This document shows positions 34,023 to 42,830 of a stretch of DNA of 64,000 nt, piece by piece (position 1 is the first letter of the stretch; the number at the start of each line of letters is the position of its first letter). The position numbers and the translations under genes were made by a program. The notes beneath the pieces are model-generated. The model had not been told where the DNA came from, did not search any database, and was given only the letters and a program-made list of their open reading frames with translations. Source of the DNA: CAMAXB01 sp964476565 (GTDB lineage: Bacteria; Verrucomicrobiota; Verrucomicrobiia; Opitutales; Opitutaceae); assembly GCA_964476565.1 (NCBI GenBank), contig CAYZBG010000013.1:1-64000 (forward strand). The letters are read 5' to 3'.

Positions 34023-35399
34023 GCGCCGGCGGGTCTCGTTCATAAACGCGTCCCGCAAGGCGAGCAAACGCGCCACCACGTCGGGATGCGCCGCAGCGGC
34101 ATTGTCGCTTTCATCCGGGTCGGTGGACAGGTGGTACAACTCGGGATTGCCCACCTCTGCGGCGGGCCGGCCGGGCGTCCGCTTCAGCACCAACCGCCAA
34201 TCCCCGTCGCGCACGGCGTCGATGACGTCATTGCCAAAAAAGAACGGCGTCGGGCGCCGCGCGCCCGTGCCGGCGAGGAGCGGAAGCAGGTTCTGCCCGT
34301 CATACACCCGATCGCCCGCGGGCTCGACCCCGGCCGCTGCGGCGAGCGTGACAAAGACATCCATCACGATCGCCGGGGTCTCCACCACGCGGCCCGCCGG
34401 GATCCGGCCTGGCCACACCGCGATGGCCGGCACCCGAACCCCGCCTTCGTACGGCGTGTTCTTTCCTCCGCGGAACGGGCGGTTGCTGCCCCACGTATTG
34501 GAGGGATTGAGCACCGCCTCCATTTCGCGTCGTTCCGGGACGGAGACGACCGCGCCATTGTCATTCGTGAAGACAATCAAGGTCTGCTCCGCGTGCCCGG
34601 TCTCACGCAGGGCCTTTCTCAACTCGCCCACGCTCCCGTCGAATTCCTCAACCATGTCCCCGTACAGCCCGCCCGCCGAACGTCCGCGAAAGGCCGGCGA
34701 AGCCGCCAGGTAGGCGTGCGGGGCGTGGGTCGCGTACAGGAGGAAAAAGGGCTGGTCGACCGGTTGCGCCCGGATGAACCCGACGACTTCCTGCGTGAAC
34801 CGCTGTGTCAGCGTCTCGAGATCGACCGGTTGCTCAATGCGCTCGTGGTCGCGGTGCAGCGGCAGCGGCGGCCAGTTGAGTTTCATGCGCACGGACCGCG
34901 GATGGTTGCCGTCCATGTCGTTGGGGTACGGCAGCCCGAACCAGCGGTCGAAGCCGCGGTCCAGCGGCAGCATGCCGGGCTGGTGACCGAGGTGCCACTT
35001 GCCCACCAGGGCGGTGCGGTAGCCACGGCGCCGGAGCAGTTCCGCAAGGGTGGTCTCTTCTCGCGCGAGGCCGTAGGTGTCCTCAGGCCAGAGCAATCCG
35101 GTCAAGCCGTTGCGCAACGGGTAACGTCCGGTCAGCAGTGCACCCCGCGTCGGCGTGCAGGACGGGGTGGTGACATAGAACGACGTGAGCTTCGCCCCGT
35201 CCGCGGCCAGCGCATCGAGGTGCGGCGTGCGCAGCATGGTCCCGCCGAACGCCCCCAGATCACCATAACCCAGGTCATCGGCTACGATCAGGATAATATT
35301 CGGCGGTCGTTCGGCTCGGGCCTTCTCCGCGGCCTGACCGATGGCAAACACGGCATTCAAGGCCAGCACACCGGCAAGGATGAGTGAAACGCGGGTCAT
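34020..35399 (-). CDS. sulfatase, type I (formylglycine-dependent)
   Basis: This 459-residue protein has a signal peptide (about residues 1-24, 'VLALNAVFAIGQA'). Catalytic elements visible are metal ligands Asp41-Asp42 in 'IVADDLGYGDLG', the sulfatase signature Cys81 in 'CTPTRGALLTGR' (the Cys becomes formylglycine), and 'KWHLGH'. A second metal site follows in 'VFTNDNGA', and the late Lys/His region is 'PFRGGKNTPYEGG'. It releases sulfate from a sulfated carbohydrate in the periplasm or outside. A Cys-type enzyme needs a formylglycine-generating enzyme, not seen in the window. It follows the solute-binding protein by 18 bases in one operon. Fucosidases nearby suggest a sulfated fucan-like glycan, which is inference. 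Confidence 0.9.
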   Translation of the reverse strand: MTRVSLILAGVLALNAVFAIGQAAEKARAERPPNIILIVADDLGYGDLGAFGGTMLRTPHLDALAADGAKLTSFYVTTPSCTPTRGALLTGRYPLRNGLTGLLWPEDTYGLAREETTLAELLRRRGYRTALVGKWHLGHQPGMLPLDRGFDRWFGLPYPNDMDGNHPRSVRMKLNWPPLPLHRDHERIEQPVDLETLTQRFTQEVVGFIRAQPVDQPFFLLYATHAPHAYLAASPAFRGRSAGGLYGDMVEEFDGSVGELRKALRETGHAEQTLIVFTNDNGAVVSVPERREMEAVLNPSNTWGSNRPFRGGKNTPYEGGVRVPAIAVWPGRIPAGRVVETPAIVMDVFVTLAAAAGVEPAGDRVYDGQNLLPLLAGTGARRPTPFFFGNDVIDAVRDGDWRLVLKRTPGRPAAEVGNPELYHLSTDPDESDNAAAAHPDVVARLLALRDAFMNETRRR

Positions 35400-35417
35400 T
35401 GCCGGAGGACGTCAGAC

Positions 35418-37091
35418 TCAGTCATCCGTCGCCTCGGCCTTTGTCCCTGCCCGCGGACCGGTCATGCGCGGCAGCGGTTCGGGCCGGCGGAGGTAGGCCT
35501 CGAGGATGTAGAAGTGCGCGTCCGCCTGGGAGTCGTTGTCGAGGGTCACGCCCCAGCGCTCGGCGGCGTTCACCCGTTCGCGATCGTCGCCTTCCGCCAT
35601 CAGCCAGGTGTAGGCGCCGAGCGCCGTGTCCCGTTGGCGGATCGACCGTAGCCAACTCCGCTGAAAGCCGTGTGCCGCGTCGAACGCGGCGGGCGGCAGT
35701 TCCGCCTTCACCGCCGTGACGAACGCATCCACCGATCCACCCGGCGACAGCAGGCGGTGCACGTGCCGGTCGAACACCTGGATCAACTCCGGCCGACCCA
35801 AGCCCCACGGCAGGCCGGGCGGATAACCGGCCTCCTCGGGCCAGAACGAGGCCACCTCGTCCGGCACGGCGACATGCGTGACCGAGGGGAGCAATCCGCT
35901 CGCCCGCGCAAACACATCGGCCCCCTCGGGTGAGGTCGCATACTGGAGAAAATCCACCGCCAGCGCCGCGCGCGGACTGCCTTGCGTCACGCCAAAGCTG
36001 TTCTGCAACCGTCCCTGGCTTTCGTCGATCGGCCCCATGACAAACCGTCCATAGACCGGATCGTCGGCCGTCGGCCACGGGATGCGCATCACGCCGATCG
36101 GAAAGGTCGTCTGCTCGCGCAGCGTCGCGAGGTCGGCCGGGCTGCCGAGCATCATCAGGGCCTGACCATGCACAAACTGGAAGACCGCACTGTCGCGCTG
36201 CAACTGGGTGAATCCGGGTGTGCAGTGCAACCCGACCTCGCGCGCCAGTTCGAGTCCGGCCCGGACCTCGGGACGGTCGAAGCCGAAACCGCCGCCCAGC
36301 GCGGCCCGCAAGGTGTCCGTCGGGTAGAGGGTGAACTGCCGGTGCGGATCCAGTTCGACGCGCAACCATTGGGTCACGCTGCTGAAATAGGTGCTCATCA
36401 ACTCCTGGCCGGTGTTGCGCGCCGCGGCGATCGGCACCAAGGGCCGGCCGGTTCGGCGCTCGTAGGTCTGGATGGCGTCGCAGAGGGCGCGAAACTCCCG
36501 GTAATCCGCCGGCGGTTCGTCGCGGCCGGTGACGTCCTGCAGGAGCGCACGATTGTAGACGAGGCGGGTCGTGTACGTCGTGAAGGGAATGCCGTAGACC
36601 TCGAAGTTGGTCAGCGAATACGAGGGCGGCCACATCAGGCCGTCGCCAAAGGTCTGCCTCCAGGGCACGTGCGCCCAGGCCGACCCGGCCGCGTAGGGAT
36701 TCGGTCGCGTCATCTCTGCCCGCAGGGGCCGGAAATGGCGGCCGAGCAACTCGTCGAAGGCCTGCGAGGACAACCCTTCACCCGGCGGGAGGCCGATCTG
36801 CACGAGGTCCGGGGCCATGCCGCCGACCAGCTTGGTGATGAGCCACTGCGCCCAGACCGAACCGGGCACCTCGATCACCTCGACTTTCACGCCCGGGTGC
36901 CGGGCTTCGTAACCGGCCACCACCGCCGTCAGGCCGCGCCGAAATCCCGTTTCGAGACTGCGATGCGCCACGGTGAGCACCTGCACGTCCGGTGCGGTCG
37001 GCGTGCGGCGCGCGGCTCCGCGCATCCCCGCCAGCAGGGCCGCGACGAGCGCCAGCACGACGAGCAGGCCGGTCCACCGCCCCGCGCTCAT
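35418..37091 (-). CDS. extracellular solute-binding protein (family 1), orphan
   Basis: This 557-residue protein has an N-terminal hydrophobic signal or anchor (about residues 7-24, 'GLLVVLALVAALLAGM'). The ligand-binding fold of sugar ABC systems is seen in 'VVAGYEARHPGVKVEVIEVPGSVWAQWLITKLVGGMAPDLVQI', 'GIPFTTYTTRLVYNRALLQD', 'QALMMLGSPADLATL' and 'LAVDFLQYATSPEGADVFARASGLLPS'. It would bind a sugar in the periplasm, but no ABC permease or ATPase gene lies in the window, so it depends on components elsewhere or acts as a sensor. It is longer than usual (about 420-450 residues) because of a C-terminal extension. Its start overlaps the stop of the upstream helical-repeat gene (ATGA). Confidence 0.87.
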   Translation of the reverse strand: MSAGRWTGLLVVLALVAALLAGMRGAARRTPTAPDVQVLTVAHRSLETGFRRGLTAVVAGYEARHPGVKVEVIEVPGSVWAQWLITKLVGGMAPDLVQIGLPPGEGLSSQAFDELLGRHFRPLRAEMTRPNPYAAGSAWAHVPWRQTFGDGLMWPPSYSLTNFEVYGIPFTTYTTRLVYNRALLQDVTGRDEPPADYREFRALCDAIQTYERRTGRPLVPIAAARNTGQELMSTYFSSVTQWLRVELDPHRQFTLYPTDTLRAALGGGFGFDRPEVRAGLELAREVGLHCTPGFTQLQRDSAVFQFVHGQALMMLGSPADLATLREQTTFPIGVMRIPWPTADDPVYGRFVMGPIDESQGRLQNSFGVTQGSPRAALAVDFLQYATSPEGADVFARASGLLPSVTHVAVPDEVASFWPEEAGYPPGLPWGLGRPELIQVFDRHVHRLLSPGGSVDAFVTAVKAELPPAAFDAAHGFQRSWLRSIRQRDTALGAYTWLMAEGDDRERVNAAERWGVTLDNDSQADAHFYILEAYLRRPEPLPRMTGPRAGTKAEATDD

Positions 37092-37903
37092 GGCAGGCTG
37101 GCCAGGATCTCGCGCGCGAGGCGCGCGGCGTGACTGCGCGGATAACGTTCGACGTAGACCTCCAGGAAAATGCGGGCCTTGCGCGCGTCGCCCGTCCGCC
37201 GCGCCGTTTCCGCCGCACGCAGGAGAACGTCCGCGTGGAGGTTGTCCTTCGCCAATCCGTCCGCCAGCGCCGCCTCATAGTGGCCGAGCGCCCGCTCCGG
37301 ATCGTCGACCAGCACCTGGCAGGCCTGGCCGAGCACATGCCGGAGGTTGCGCCGGACTGCAGGATGGGTGAGCCGTGGCAGCAGTGCCTCCACCGATTGG
37401 ATACGCTCGGCCGGCGCCGGTCCGGTAGCGGTGTAGAGATCGAGGATGCCGACCTTGACGAGACCGTATTGGGCCAGCGGATGCTCCGGCGCCGAGGCCG
37501 CGAGCTCCAGGTAGGCGCGGCGGGCCCGCTCGAGGTCCGGTTGCGGCGCATGGATCTGCCACCACCGGGCGGCGAAGTACCGCGCCGCCACGCCTGCCTC
37601 GTCGGAAGGATTCTCCGCCGCGAGCGCCTCGAAATGCCGGAGCGCCTCCGTCAGGTTTGCGTCGCTGCGCGGCTGGCGGTTAAGCAGCGCAAGCCCGAGG
37701 CCCAGCCGGGTGGCCCTCACGTCCCCGGGCGCGGCCGCGGGCACGCTCAAGGTTTCGTAGGCCTGGTTTGCCCGCAGCGCACCGAGGTCATGAAACGCCT
37801 CCGCCGGCTCCGCTCCGGCCATGGAGACGGACACAAGCGAGCCCAGCAGGACCGCGAGGGGCCGGGCGCAGCCGGGGGTGAGGCGCGACAGACAGGGGTG
37901 CAT
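37088..37903 (-). CDS. exported helical-repeat (TPR-like) protein
   Basis: The start at ATG 37903 (MHPCLSRLTPGCARPLAVLLGSL) gives 271 residues with a signal peptide; an ATG at 37951 would precede it with 16 extra residues. The mature part is Ala/Leu/Arg-rich amphipathic helices with TPR-like spacing ('LTEALRHFEALAAENPSDEAGVAARYFAARWW', 'ERARRAYLELAASAPEHPLAQYGLVKVG', 'ARIFLEVYVERYPRSHAARLAREIL'). It is a probable periplasmic protein-binding scaffold. It overlaps the solute-binding protein gene by four bases, so the two proteins are probably made in balance and may work together. A partner role in substrate delivery is inference. Confidence 0.8.
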   Translation of the reverse strand: MHPCLSRLTPGCARPLAVLLGSLVSVSMAGAEPAEAFHDLGALRANQAYETLSVPAAAPGDVRATRLGLGLALLNRQPRSDANLTEALRHFEALAAENPSDEAGVAARYFAARWWQIHAPQPDLERARRAYLELAASAPEHPLAQYGLVKVGILDLYTATGPAPAERIQSVEALLPRLTHPAVRRNLRHVLGQACQVLVDDPERALGHYEAALADGLAKDNLHADVLLRAAETARRTGDARKARIFLEVYVERYPRSHAARLAREILASLP

Positions 37904-37963
37904 CAAACAAGTGATAGGCAGGAGCGTGACAGCCCGGACCGGCGCTGTCACCCCGTTTCGCAG

Positions 37964-38785
37964 CTACGGGGTGGCTCCCCGGCACACGCGCAGGTACTCG
38001 AGGCTGCGGGCGGCAATCAGCTCGGCGCCGCCGGTAAAATCAAAGACCTCGACTGACACAAACCCCTCATAACCTTGATCCTGCAACGTTGCAAGGATCG
38101 GGCGGAAGTCGACCGTGCCGAAGCCCGGGCCCCGTCCGTTGGCATCGTTGGCGTGAACATGGGCAAATCGCCCGGCCCACGTGCGCAGGTTGTCCACGAC
38201 CGGCATGCGCTCGGAGCTCATGCTCTTCACATCGACCATCATGCCGACGTGCGGATGAGCCAGCGCGGCGACGAAGGCCGCCACCTCGGCATTCGTGGTG
38301 AGCACATTCGTCAGGTCCGCCGGCAGAGCCTCGAGGCACAGCGTGACCCCGCGCGCCGCCGCCGCGTCGCCAACCTGGCGGAAGGCGTCAACGGCCCACG
38401 CCTGGGCGACCGCGGGCGAAACGCCCTCCGGGCGACCTCGCTGGTACGGCGATCCGAACACCATCACGCGTCCGCCCAGATCGGCGCACAGATCCACGAG
38501 GCTGCGCAGATGATCGATCGTCCGGGAACGCGTCGCAGCCTCGGGCGCCAGCAGCTGCAAACCGGGCGGCTGCGCGAGCAGCCAGTGCAGGCCGGTGATG
38601 GCCAGGCCCAGATCGCCCGCGATTGCGGCCAGTTCCCGCCGCGCCGCCGATGAAATTTCATCAACCCGCCCGGCCAAGGTGTACGGCGCGAGCTCGATCC
38701 CGTCATAACCGGTGGCGGCGACACACTCGGCCATGCGGCGAAAGGTCCAGCCTTCGAAGAGCTCGTTGCAGATGGCGAAACGCAC
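37964..38785 (-). CDS. sugar phosphate isomerase/epimerase-like TIM-barrel protein
   Basis: The 273 residues start at GTG 38785 (VRFAICNELFEGW); the frame upstream of it shows no homology. It is an AP-endonuclease-2-like TIM barrel, as in hydroxypyruvate isomerase and tagatose/inosose epimerases. Metal-site strands are visible at 'CLEALPADLTN' (Glu), 'GMMVDVKSMSSE' (Asp), 'HVHANDANG' (His, Asp) and 'FVSVEVFDF' (Glu). It has no signal peptide, so it is cytoplasmic. It is the first gene of a unit continuing into the helical-repeat, solute-binding and sulfatase genes, and it is divergent from a Gfo/Idh/MocA gene. Such pairs usually act in succession on keto-sugars; the particular sugar is unknown. 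Confidence 0.85.
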   Translation of the reverse strand: MRFAICNELFEGWTFRRMAECVAATGYDGIELAPYTLAGRVDEISSAARRELAAIAGDLGLAITGLHWLLAQPPGLQLLAPEAATRSRTIDHLRSLVDLCADLGGRVMVFGSPYQRGRPEGVSPAVAQAWAVDAFRQVGDAAAARGVTLCLEALPADLTNVLTTNAEVAAFVAALAHPHVGMMVDVKSMSSERMPVVDNLRTWAGRFAHVHANDANGRGPGFGTVDFRPILATLQDQGYEGFVSVEVFDFTGGAELIAARSLEYLRVCRGATP

Positions 38786-38884
38786 CGCCTCTCCGTGCCG
38801 GATCGCGGCGGAGTTGTCAGCCCCGCATTCCGGGCTCGGCAAACGCCGTCCGGTGGACCACCACTGTCACACCCCGTTCACCCC

Positions 38885-39856
38885 ATGTCCACCCTCCGCT
38901 CCCTCGCTGTCGCCGCCTGCACCCTCGGAACCGCCTTCGCCCAGGACGCCGACCTGCGCATTGGCCTCATCGGTCTCGACACGTCGCACGTCGTCGCGTT
39001 CACGCGCGTGCTCAACGACCCGGCGCACAAGGATCATCTCAAAGGCGGGCGCGTCGTCGCCGCCTACCGCGGCGGTAGTCCCGACATGCCGCTCAGCGCC
39101 AACCGCATCGACGGTTTCACCGCCGAGCTGAAGAAGTATCCGGAGATCGTCTTTCATGACACCATCGCCTCGCTGGTCGCCGCGGTCGACGCCGTGATGA
39201 TCCTGAGTGTCGACGGACGCATCCACCTCGAGCAGGCCCGCCAGGTCCTGCCGGCCCGCAAGCCGGTCTTCATCGACAAGCCCTTTGCCGCGAGCCTGGC
39301 CGACGCACGCGAGATCGTCCGTCTCGCCCGCGAGCATGGCACGCCCCTCTTCAGCACCTCGTCGCGCCGCTACAGCCCCACCCTGCCGCCCGTGCTGAAG
39401 GCGACCGAGGGCAAGGTCCGCGCCGTGCTCTCCTACGGTCCGATGCAAATCGAGCCGAACCACCCCGACCTCTTCTTCTATGGCATCCATGCGGTCGAGG
39501 GTCTCTACACCGTGCTCGGCCCGGGCTGCGTCTCGCTCCAACGTACCCATACCGCGGATACCGACGTGGTGACCGGCGTGTGGCCGGACGGACGGGTGGG
39601 CACCGTGCACGGGATCCGCAACGCGAAGGCGCCGTTCGGAATGGTCGTGTTCGGCGCCGACGGACCGGTGCGCGAGGACGTGGACATGTCGTACGTGCCG
39701 ATGCTGCAGGACGTGCTCACCTTCTTCCGCACCGGGGTGTCCCCGGTGCCGCTGGAGACGACGCTCGAGATCATCGCCTTCATGGAGGCCGCAGAGGAGA
39801 GCAAGCGGCGGGGCGGCGCACCGGTCACGCTGGCCCCGACGACCGGCGCTCGCTAG
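38885..39856 (+). CDS. exported Gfo/Idh/MocA-family oxidoreductase
   Basis: This 323-residue protein has a short signal-like N-terminus (MSTLRSLAVAACTLGTAFAQ). The NAD(P)-binding Rossmann part has 'LRIGLIGLDTSHVVAF' and the family's Lys-Pro motif 'PVFIDKPFAASLADAREIVRLA'. The C-terminal alpha/beta substrate domain holds 'PDLFFYGIHAVEGLYTVLGPG', where the His is the usual catalytic residue. This fold oxidises or reduces sugars, often through 3-keto intermediates. An exported form fits the periplasmic sugar oxidations used by this bacterial group. It is monocistronic and divergent from the TIM-barrel gene at 37964, and convergent with the Nramp-like carrier gene. Confidence 0.87.
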   Translation: MSTLRSLAVAACTLGTAFAQDADLRIGLIGLDTSHVVAFTRVLNDPAHKDHLKGGRVVAAYRGGSPDMPLSANRIDGFTAELKKYPEIVFHDTIASLVAAVDAVMILSVDGRIHLEQARQVLPARKPVFIDKPFAASLADAREIVRLAREHGTPLFSTSSRRYSPTLPPVLKATEGKVRAVLSYGPMQIEPNHPDLFFYGIHAVEGLYTVLGPGCVSLQRTHTADTDVVTGVWPDGRVGTVHGIRNAKAPFGMVVFGADGPVREDVDMSYVPMLQDVLTFFRTGVSPVPLETTLEIIAFMEAAEESKRRGGAPVTLAPTTGAR

Positions 39857-39874
39857 GGCGTATCCGGGCAGGGC

Positions 39875-41101
39875 TCAGCCGCGAAGCCGCAGGACCGTCA
39901 TCGTCACGAGGACAGCCAGCGCCGCGACACCGACGGTGTTGGCCAGCCAGCCGTTGCGGTGCTCCCGGACCGCGCGCCGATCATTGGCGAGCACGAGCAA
40001 CACGGCAGCGCCGAGGGGCACGGCGAGCACGGTGGTGCGCTGCGCCCAGACGATGCCCTCGATGGCCGTGCCGGCGCGCAGGGTAAGGTAGGCGGTGGCC
40101 ACGCCGGCGACCATGCCGATCGCGGTCAGAAGCCGCGGCCAGCGATCGTTCACGCCCGAGCCCAGACCCAGTCCGTCGGACAGCAGACCACCGCCGACCA
40201 TCGGGTTGATCACGACCGAGGAGAAGCCCGCCGAGAGGAAGCCGAGGCTGAACAGCCACACCGCCACCGGGCCAAGGACGGGGCGAAATTGCTCCGCCAT
40301 GACCGCGGCACTGTTCACTTCGACGCCCCGGAGGACCGTGCCGGCGGTGATCATGATGACCGCGGAGATGGTGCCGAGCAGGCCGAGTCCGACGAGGGCC
40401 TCGCGGCGGGAGAGGCCGAGGTCGGCCTCGGTCCAGCCCTTCTGCCGCGCCAGCGCGCCTTGGTAGAGCGCGGCGATGACGGAGAACGTGGTCGCTACCA
40501 TCGCCATGGCCAAGGCGGTGTAGCCCTCCGGCCACGGCCGCGGCACGAGCCCCGTGAGCACGGCCCCGACCGGCGGCCGGCTCGCCAGCAGGTTGAAGAC
40601 GAAGGCAAGGACCATCGCGAAGACGAGCGCAGCCATGGCCTTCTCCACGAAGCGGTAGAGCTGGCGCACGAGCAGGAAAAACAGGCCGCCGGCGCCCACC
40701 ACCGCGATCCACACCGTCTCACCGATGCCGGAGAGCACGGTGAGCGCCGTGGCGCAGGCGAGGTAGTTGGACAACTGAAACGCGGTCGTGACCAGAAACG
40801 CCAGCACCCCCATCAGCATGGCGAGAGGGCGACCGTACAGGCGGGCTACCACGGACAACAGCGAGTCCGGATTGAGGATGGCGACGCGCGCCGCCATGGT
40901 GGAGAAGAGCCACATGAACGTCGTCGCCAGCGCGACCACCCAAAGCAACGCGTAGCCGAGCCCGGCCCCGAGCTTGGAGGCAACCGTGATGGTGCCCGGG
41001 CCGATCACCACGGAGGCGGTGATCAAACTCGGACCAAGGGCGCGAAGCAGACCGGGACGCGGCGCGGAGGGCGCCGTGGCAGACGAGGAAACGGTGGGCA
41101 T
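39875..41101 (-). CDS. Nramp-related integral membrane carrier lacking the metal-binding DPGN motif
   Basis: This 408-residue protein has about 11 membrane segments. Overall similarity to the Nramp (SLC11) divalent-metal carriers is seen in TM1 ('LGPSLITASVVIGPGTITVASKLGAGLGYALLW'), in the GL-rich loops and in 'INPMVGGGLLSDGLGLG'. The TM1 metal site, normally Asp-Pro-Gly-Asn, is Gly-Pro-Gly-Thr (residues 34-37), and the TM6 Met-Pro-His element is absent ('VATTFSVIAALYQGALA'). Manganese or iron transport is therefore doubtful. It lies 23 bases after a Tat-exported Gfo/Idh/MocA gene, suggesting a substrate from sugar metabolism. That is inference. Confidence 0.83.
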   Translation of the reverse strand: MPTVSSSATAPSAPRPGLLRALGPSLITASVVIGPGTITVASKLGAGLGYALLWVVALATTFMWLFSTMAARVAILNPDSLLSVVARLYGRPLAMLMGVLAFLVTTAFQLSNYLACATALTVLSGIGETVWIAVVGAGGLFFLLVRQLYRFVEKAMAALVFAMVLAFVFNLLASRPPVGAVLTGLVPRPWPEGYTALAMAMVATTFSVIAALYQGALARQKGWTEADLGLSRREALVGLGLLGTISAVIMITAGTVLRGVEVNSAAVMAEQFRPVLGPVAVWLFSLGFLSAGFSSVVINPMVGGGLLSDGLGLGSGVNDRWPRLLTAIGMVAGVATAYLTLRAGTAIEGIVWAQRTTVLAVPLGAAVLLVLANDRRAVREHRNGWLANTVGVAALAVLVTMTVLRLRG

Positions 41102-41124
41102 GGTGCGGGCGTAGAGGGGTCAGT

Positions 41125-42579
41125 TCAGACCGTTTCCGGAATCACGTAAGGGGGACGCTGGGTTTCCTTCTCCAGGAAACGGGCCTCGGCCAGTCGCGCG
41201 GGGTCGCCGGAACCGACGCCGGCCACAGTGTCGCCGTCGAGGGTCAGCCACTCGCCGAGGGTAAATGGGTGCCGTTCGACGTCGACGCCATGCACCTCGA
41301 CGTGGCGCTTGAGATCGGCGGCCAGAGCCGCGCCTTCGCCGGTCGCCTCGACCGCCTTCGCCACCGCGCTCCACGGAGCCTGCGCTCCCGTGCGGTAGGA
41401 GAGATTGCCGGCATGGCACAATACCGTGGAGACATGGCTGACGTCCACCGGCGCGGCCAGATCCGCGGTCCGGCGGCTGCGCACGGCTGCGAGGAAATTG
41501 TCCATGTGCCCCTTGCCGCCATCGCCGGCGAAGGCCTGGATGCGCTTGCCGTCACGATCGTAGGCCGCCGCGCCGACGAGGCCGGACACGTAGCCACCTT
41601 CGCACTGTACCACCACGCCGGTGCGTTGACCACGGTACTGGTCGGCAAAATTCACGCCCGGTTTGGCCGGCAGGTTTCGAAACTCGAAGAACACCGGCAC
41701 GTCCGCGTAATCGTAGACCGCCAGCTGCGTGTTGGGCGTCTCTCCGGCGTCGCCGAAGGCAAAGCGTCCGCCGAGGCTCAGCACGCGGCGGGGCGGTGCA
41801 CGGTGACCGGCGAAGGCCAGCGCGACATCGATCACGTGGATGCCATTGTTCCCGAGGTCGCCATTGCCCGTCGCCCACATCCAGTGCCAGTCGTAGTGCA
41901 ACTGGGTGCGCGTGAGCGGGGCCATCGGGGCGGGACCGCAAAAGAGGTCGTAGTCGAGTCCGTCGGGATACCACGGCGCGGTGCGCCCGATCGGCTCGCG
42001 CGGCCGGTGGGCGACGGTATGAATGTACTGGATACGCCCGAGCGCGCCGGAGGCCACAAAGGCACGCGCCTCAGCCAGACCGGTCTCCGAGCGGTACTGC
42101 GTGCCGGCCTGGACCACACGCCCGTACCGCCGGGCGGCCTTCACCATCTGCCGGCCCTCCCAGATGGTACGCGACACCGGTTTCTCGACATAGACGTCCT
42201 TGCCCGCCTGGCAGGCCCAGACGGTGAGCAGGGCATGCCAGTGGTTGCCCGTCGCGATGACCACCGCGTCGACGTCGCTGCGCTCGAGGAGCCGGCGCGC
42301 GTCGGTGGTGGCGAACACGCCGGGCCCCGCGTCGTTGACCGCCGCCTGCAGATGGGCTGGATCCACGTCGCACAGTGCGGTCACCCGCACACCCGACGTG
42401 GCCAGCAGTTGCTTCAGGTGCGGCCGGCCCTTGCCGTTGAGGCCGATCACGCCGATCCGGATGGCGCCATTGGCGCCGATCGGGGCGCTCTGGGCAGAGC
42501 GCAAGGGAGCGGCGGCCAGGCTGGCGCCGGCGAGCAGCAGGGAGGAACGCAGGAAGGAGCGACGGTTGAACGACGGCAT
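41125..42579 (-). CDS. Tat-exported Gfo/Idh/MocA-family oxidoreductase
   Basis: This 484-residue protein has a twin-arginine signal ('NRRSFLRSSLLLAGASLAAAPL'), so it folds with its NAD(P) in the cytoplasm before export. The Rossmann part has 'IRIGVIGLNGKGRPHL' and 'VDAVVIATGNHWHALLT', and the family motif 'KDVYVEKPVSRTIWEGRQMVKAARR' supplies Glu-Lys-Pro. The C-terminal part has 'WHWMWATGNGDLGNNGIHVIDVALAF', with the conserved 'GD.GNHGxHxxD'-like catalytic region. Tat-exported members are widespread in Planctomycetes and Verrucomicrobia and act on glycosides or cyclitols. It is co-directional with the Nramp-like carrier that follows. Confidence 0.88.
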   Translation of the reverse strand: MPSFNRRSFLRSSLLLAGASLAAAPLRSAQSAPIGANGAIRIGVIGLNGKGRPHLKQLLATSGVRVTALCDVDPAHLQAAVNDAGPGVFATTDARRLLERSDVDAVVIATGNHWHALLTVWACQAGKDVYVEKPVSRTIWEGRQMVKAARRYGRVVQAGTQYRSETGLAEARAFVASGALGRIQYIHTVAHRPREPIGRTAPWYPDGLDYDLFCGPAPMAPLTRTQLHYDWHWMWATGNGDLGNNGIHVIDVALAFAGHRAPPRRVLSLGGRFAFGDAGETPNTQLAVYDYADVPVFFEFRNLPAKPGVNFADQYRGQRTGVVVQCEGGYVSGLVGAAAYDRDGKRIQAFAGDGGKGHMDNFLAAVRSRRTADLAAPVDVSHVSTVLCHAGNLSYRTGAQAPWSAVAKAVEATGEGAALAADLKRHVEVHGVDVERHPFTLGEWLTLDGDTVAGVGSGDPARLAEARFLEKETQRPPYVIPETV

Positions 42580-42725
42580 GCGGGTAACGGGTTCGGCGAC
42601 CGTCGAGGCGGGGGTACCGGCGGCCGACGGCTAGGGATTTAGGCCCACGCCTTTGAAACTCAATCCACATCTCGTGGACGGTGCACCCGTCGCTCAGCCT
42701 CATCTCGGCGGCCGGCCGTGGCGTC

Positions 42726-42786
42726 GAAACGTTCAATCCGGCGCCACCCTCCCCGGCTTACGATCGCGGGAAACCTTGCGGTTTTC
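42726..42786. promoter_or_regulatory. candidate operator half-sites upstream of second GH95 gene
   Basis: In the 251-base divergent region there is GAAACGTTC (42726-42734), with an AACGTT core like LacI-type sites. A second imperfect inverted repeat, GGAAACC-TTGC-GGTTTTC, lies at 42769-42786. Both lie within 110 bases of the GH95 start at 42831. They are suggestive only. Confidence 0.25.
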
Positions 42787-42830
42787 TCGGTAGGCGGTTC
42801 GTCGGCGGTGTGCAATCATCGCAGACGTCC

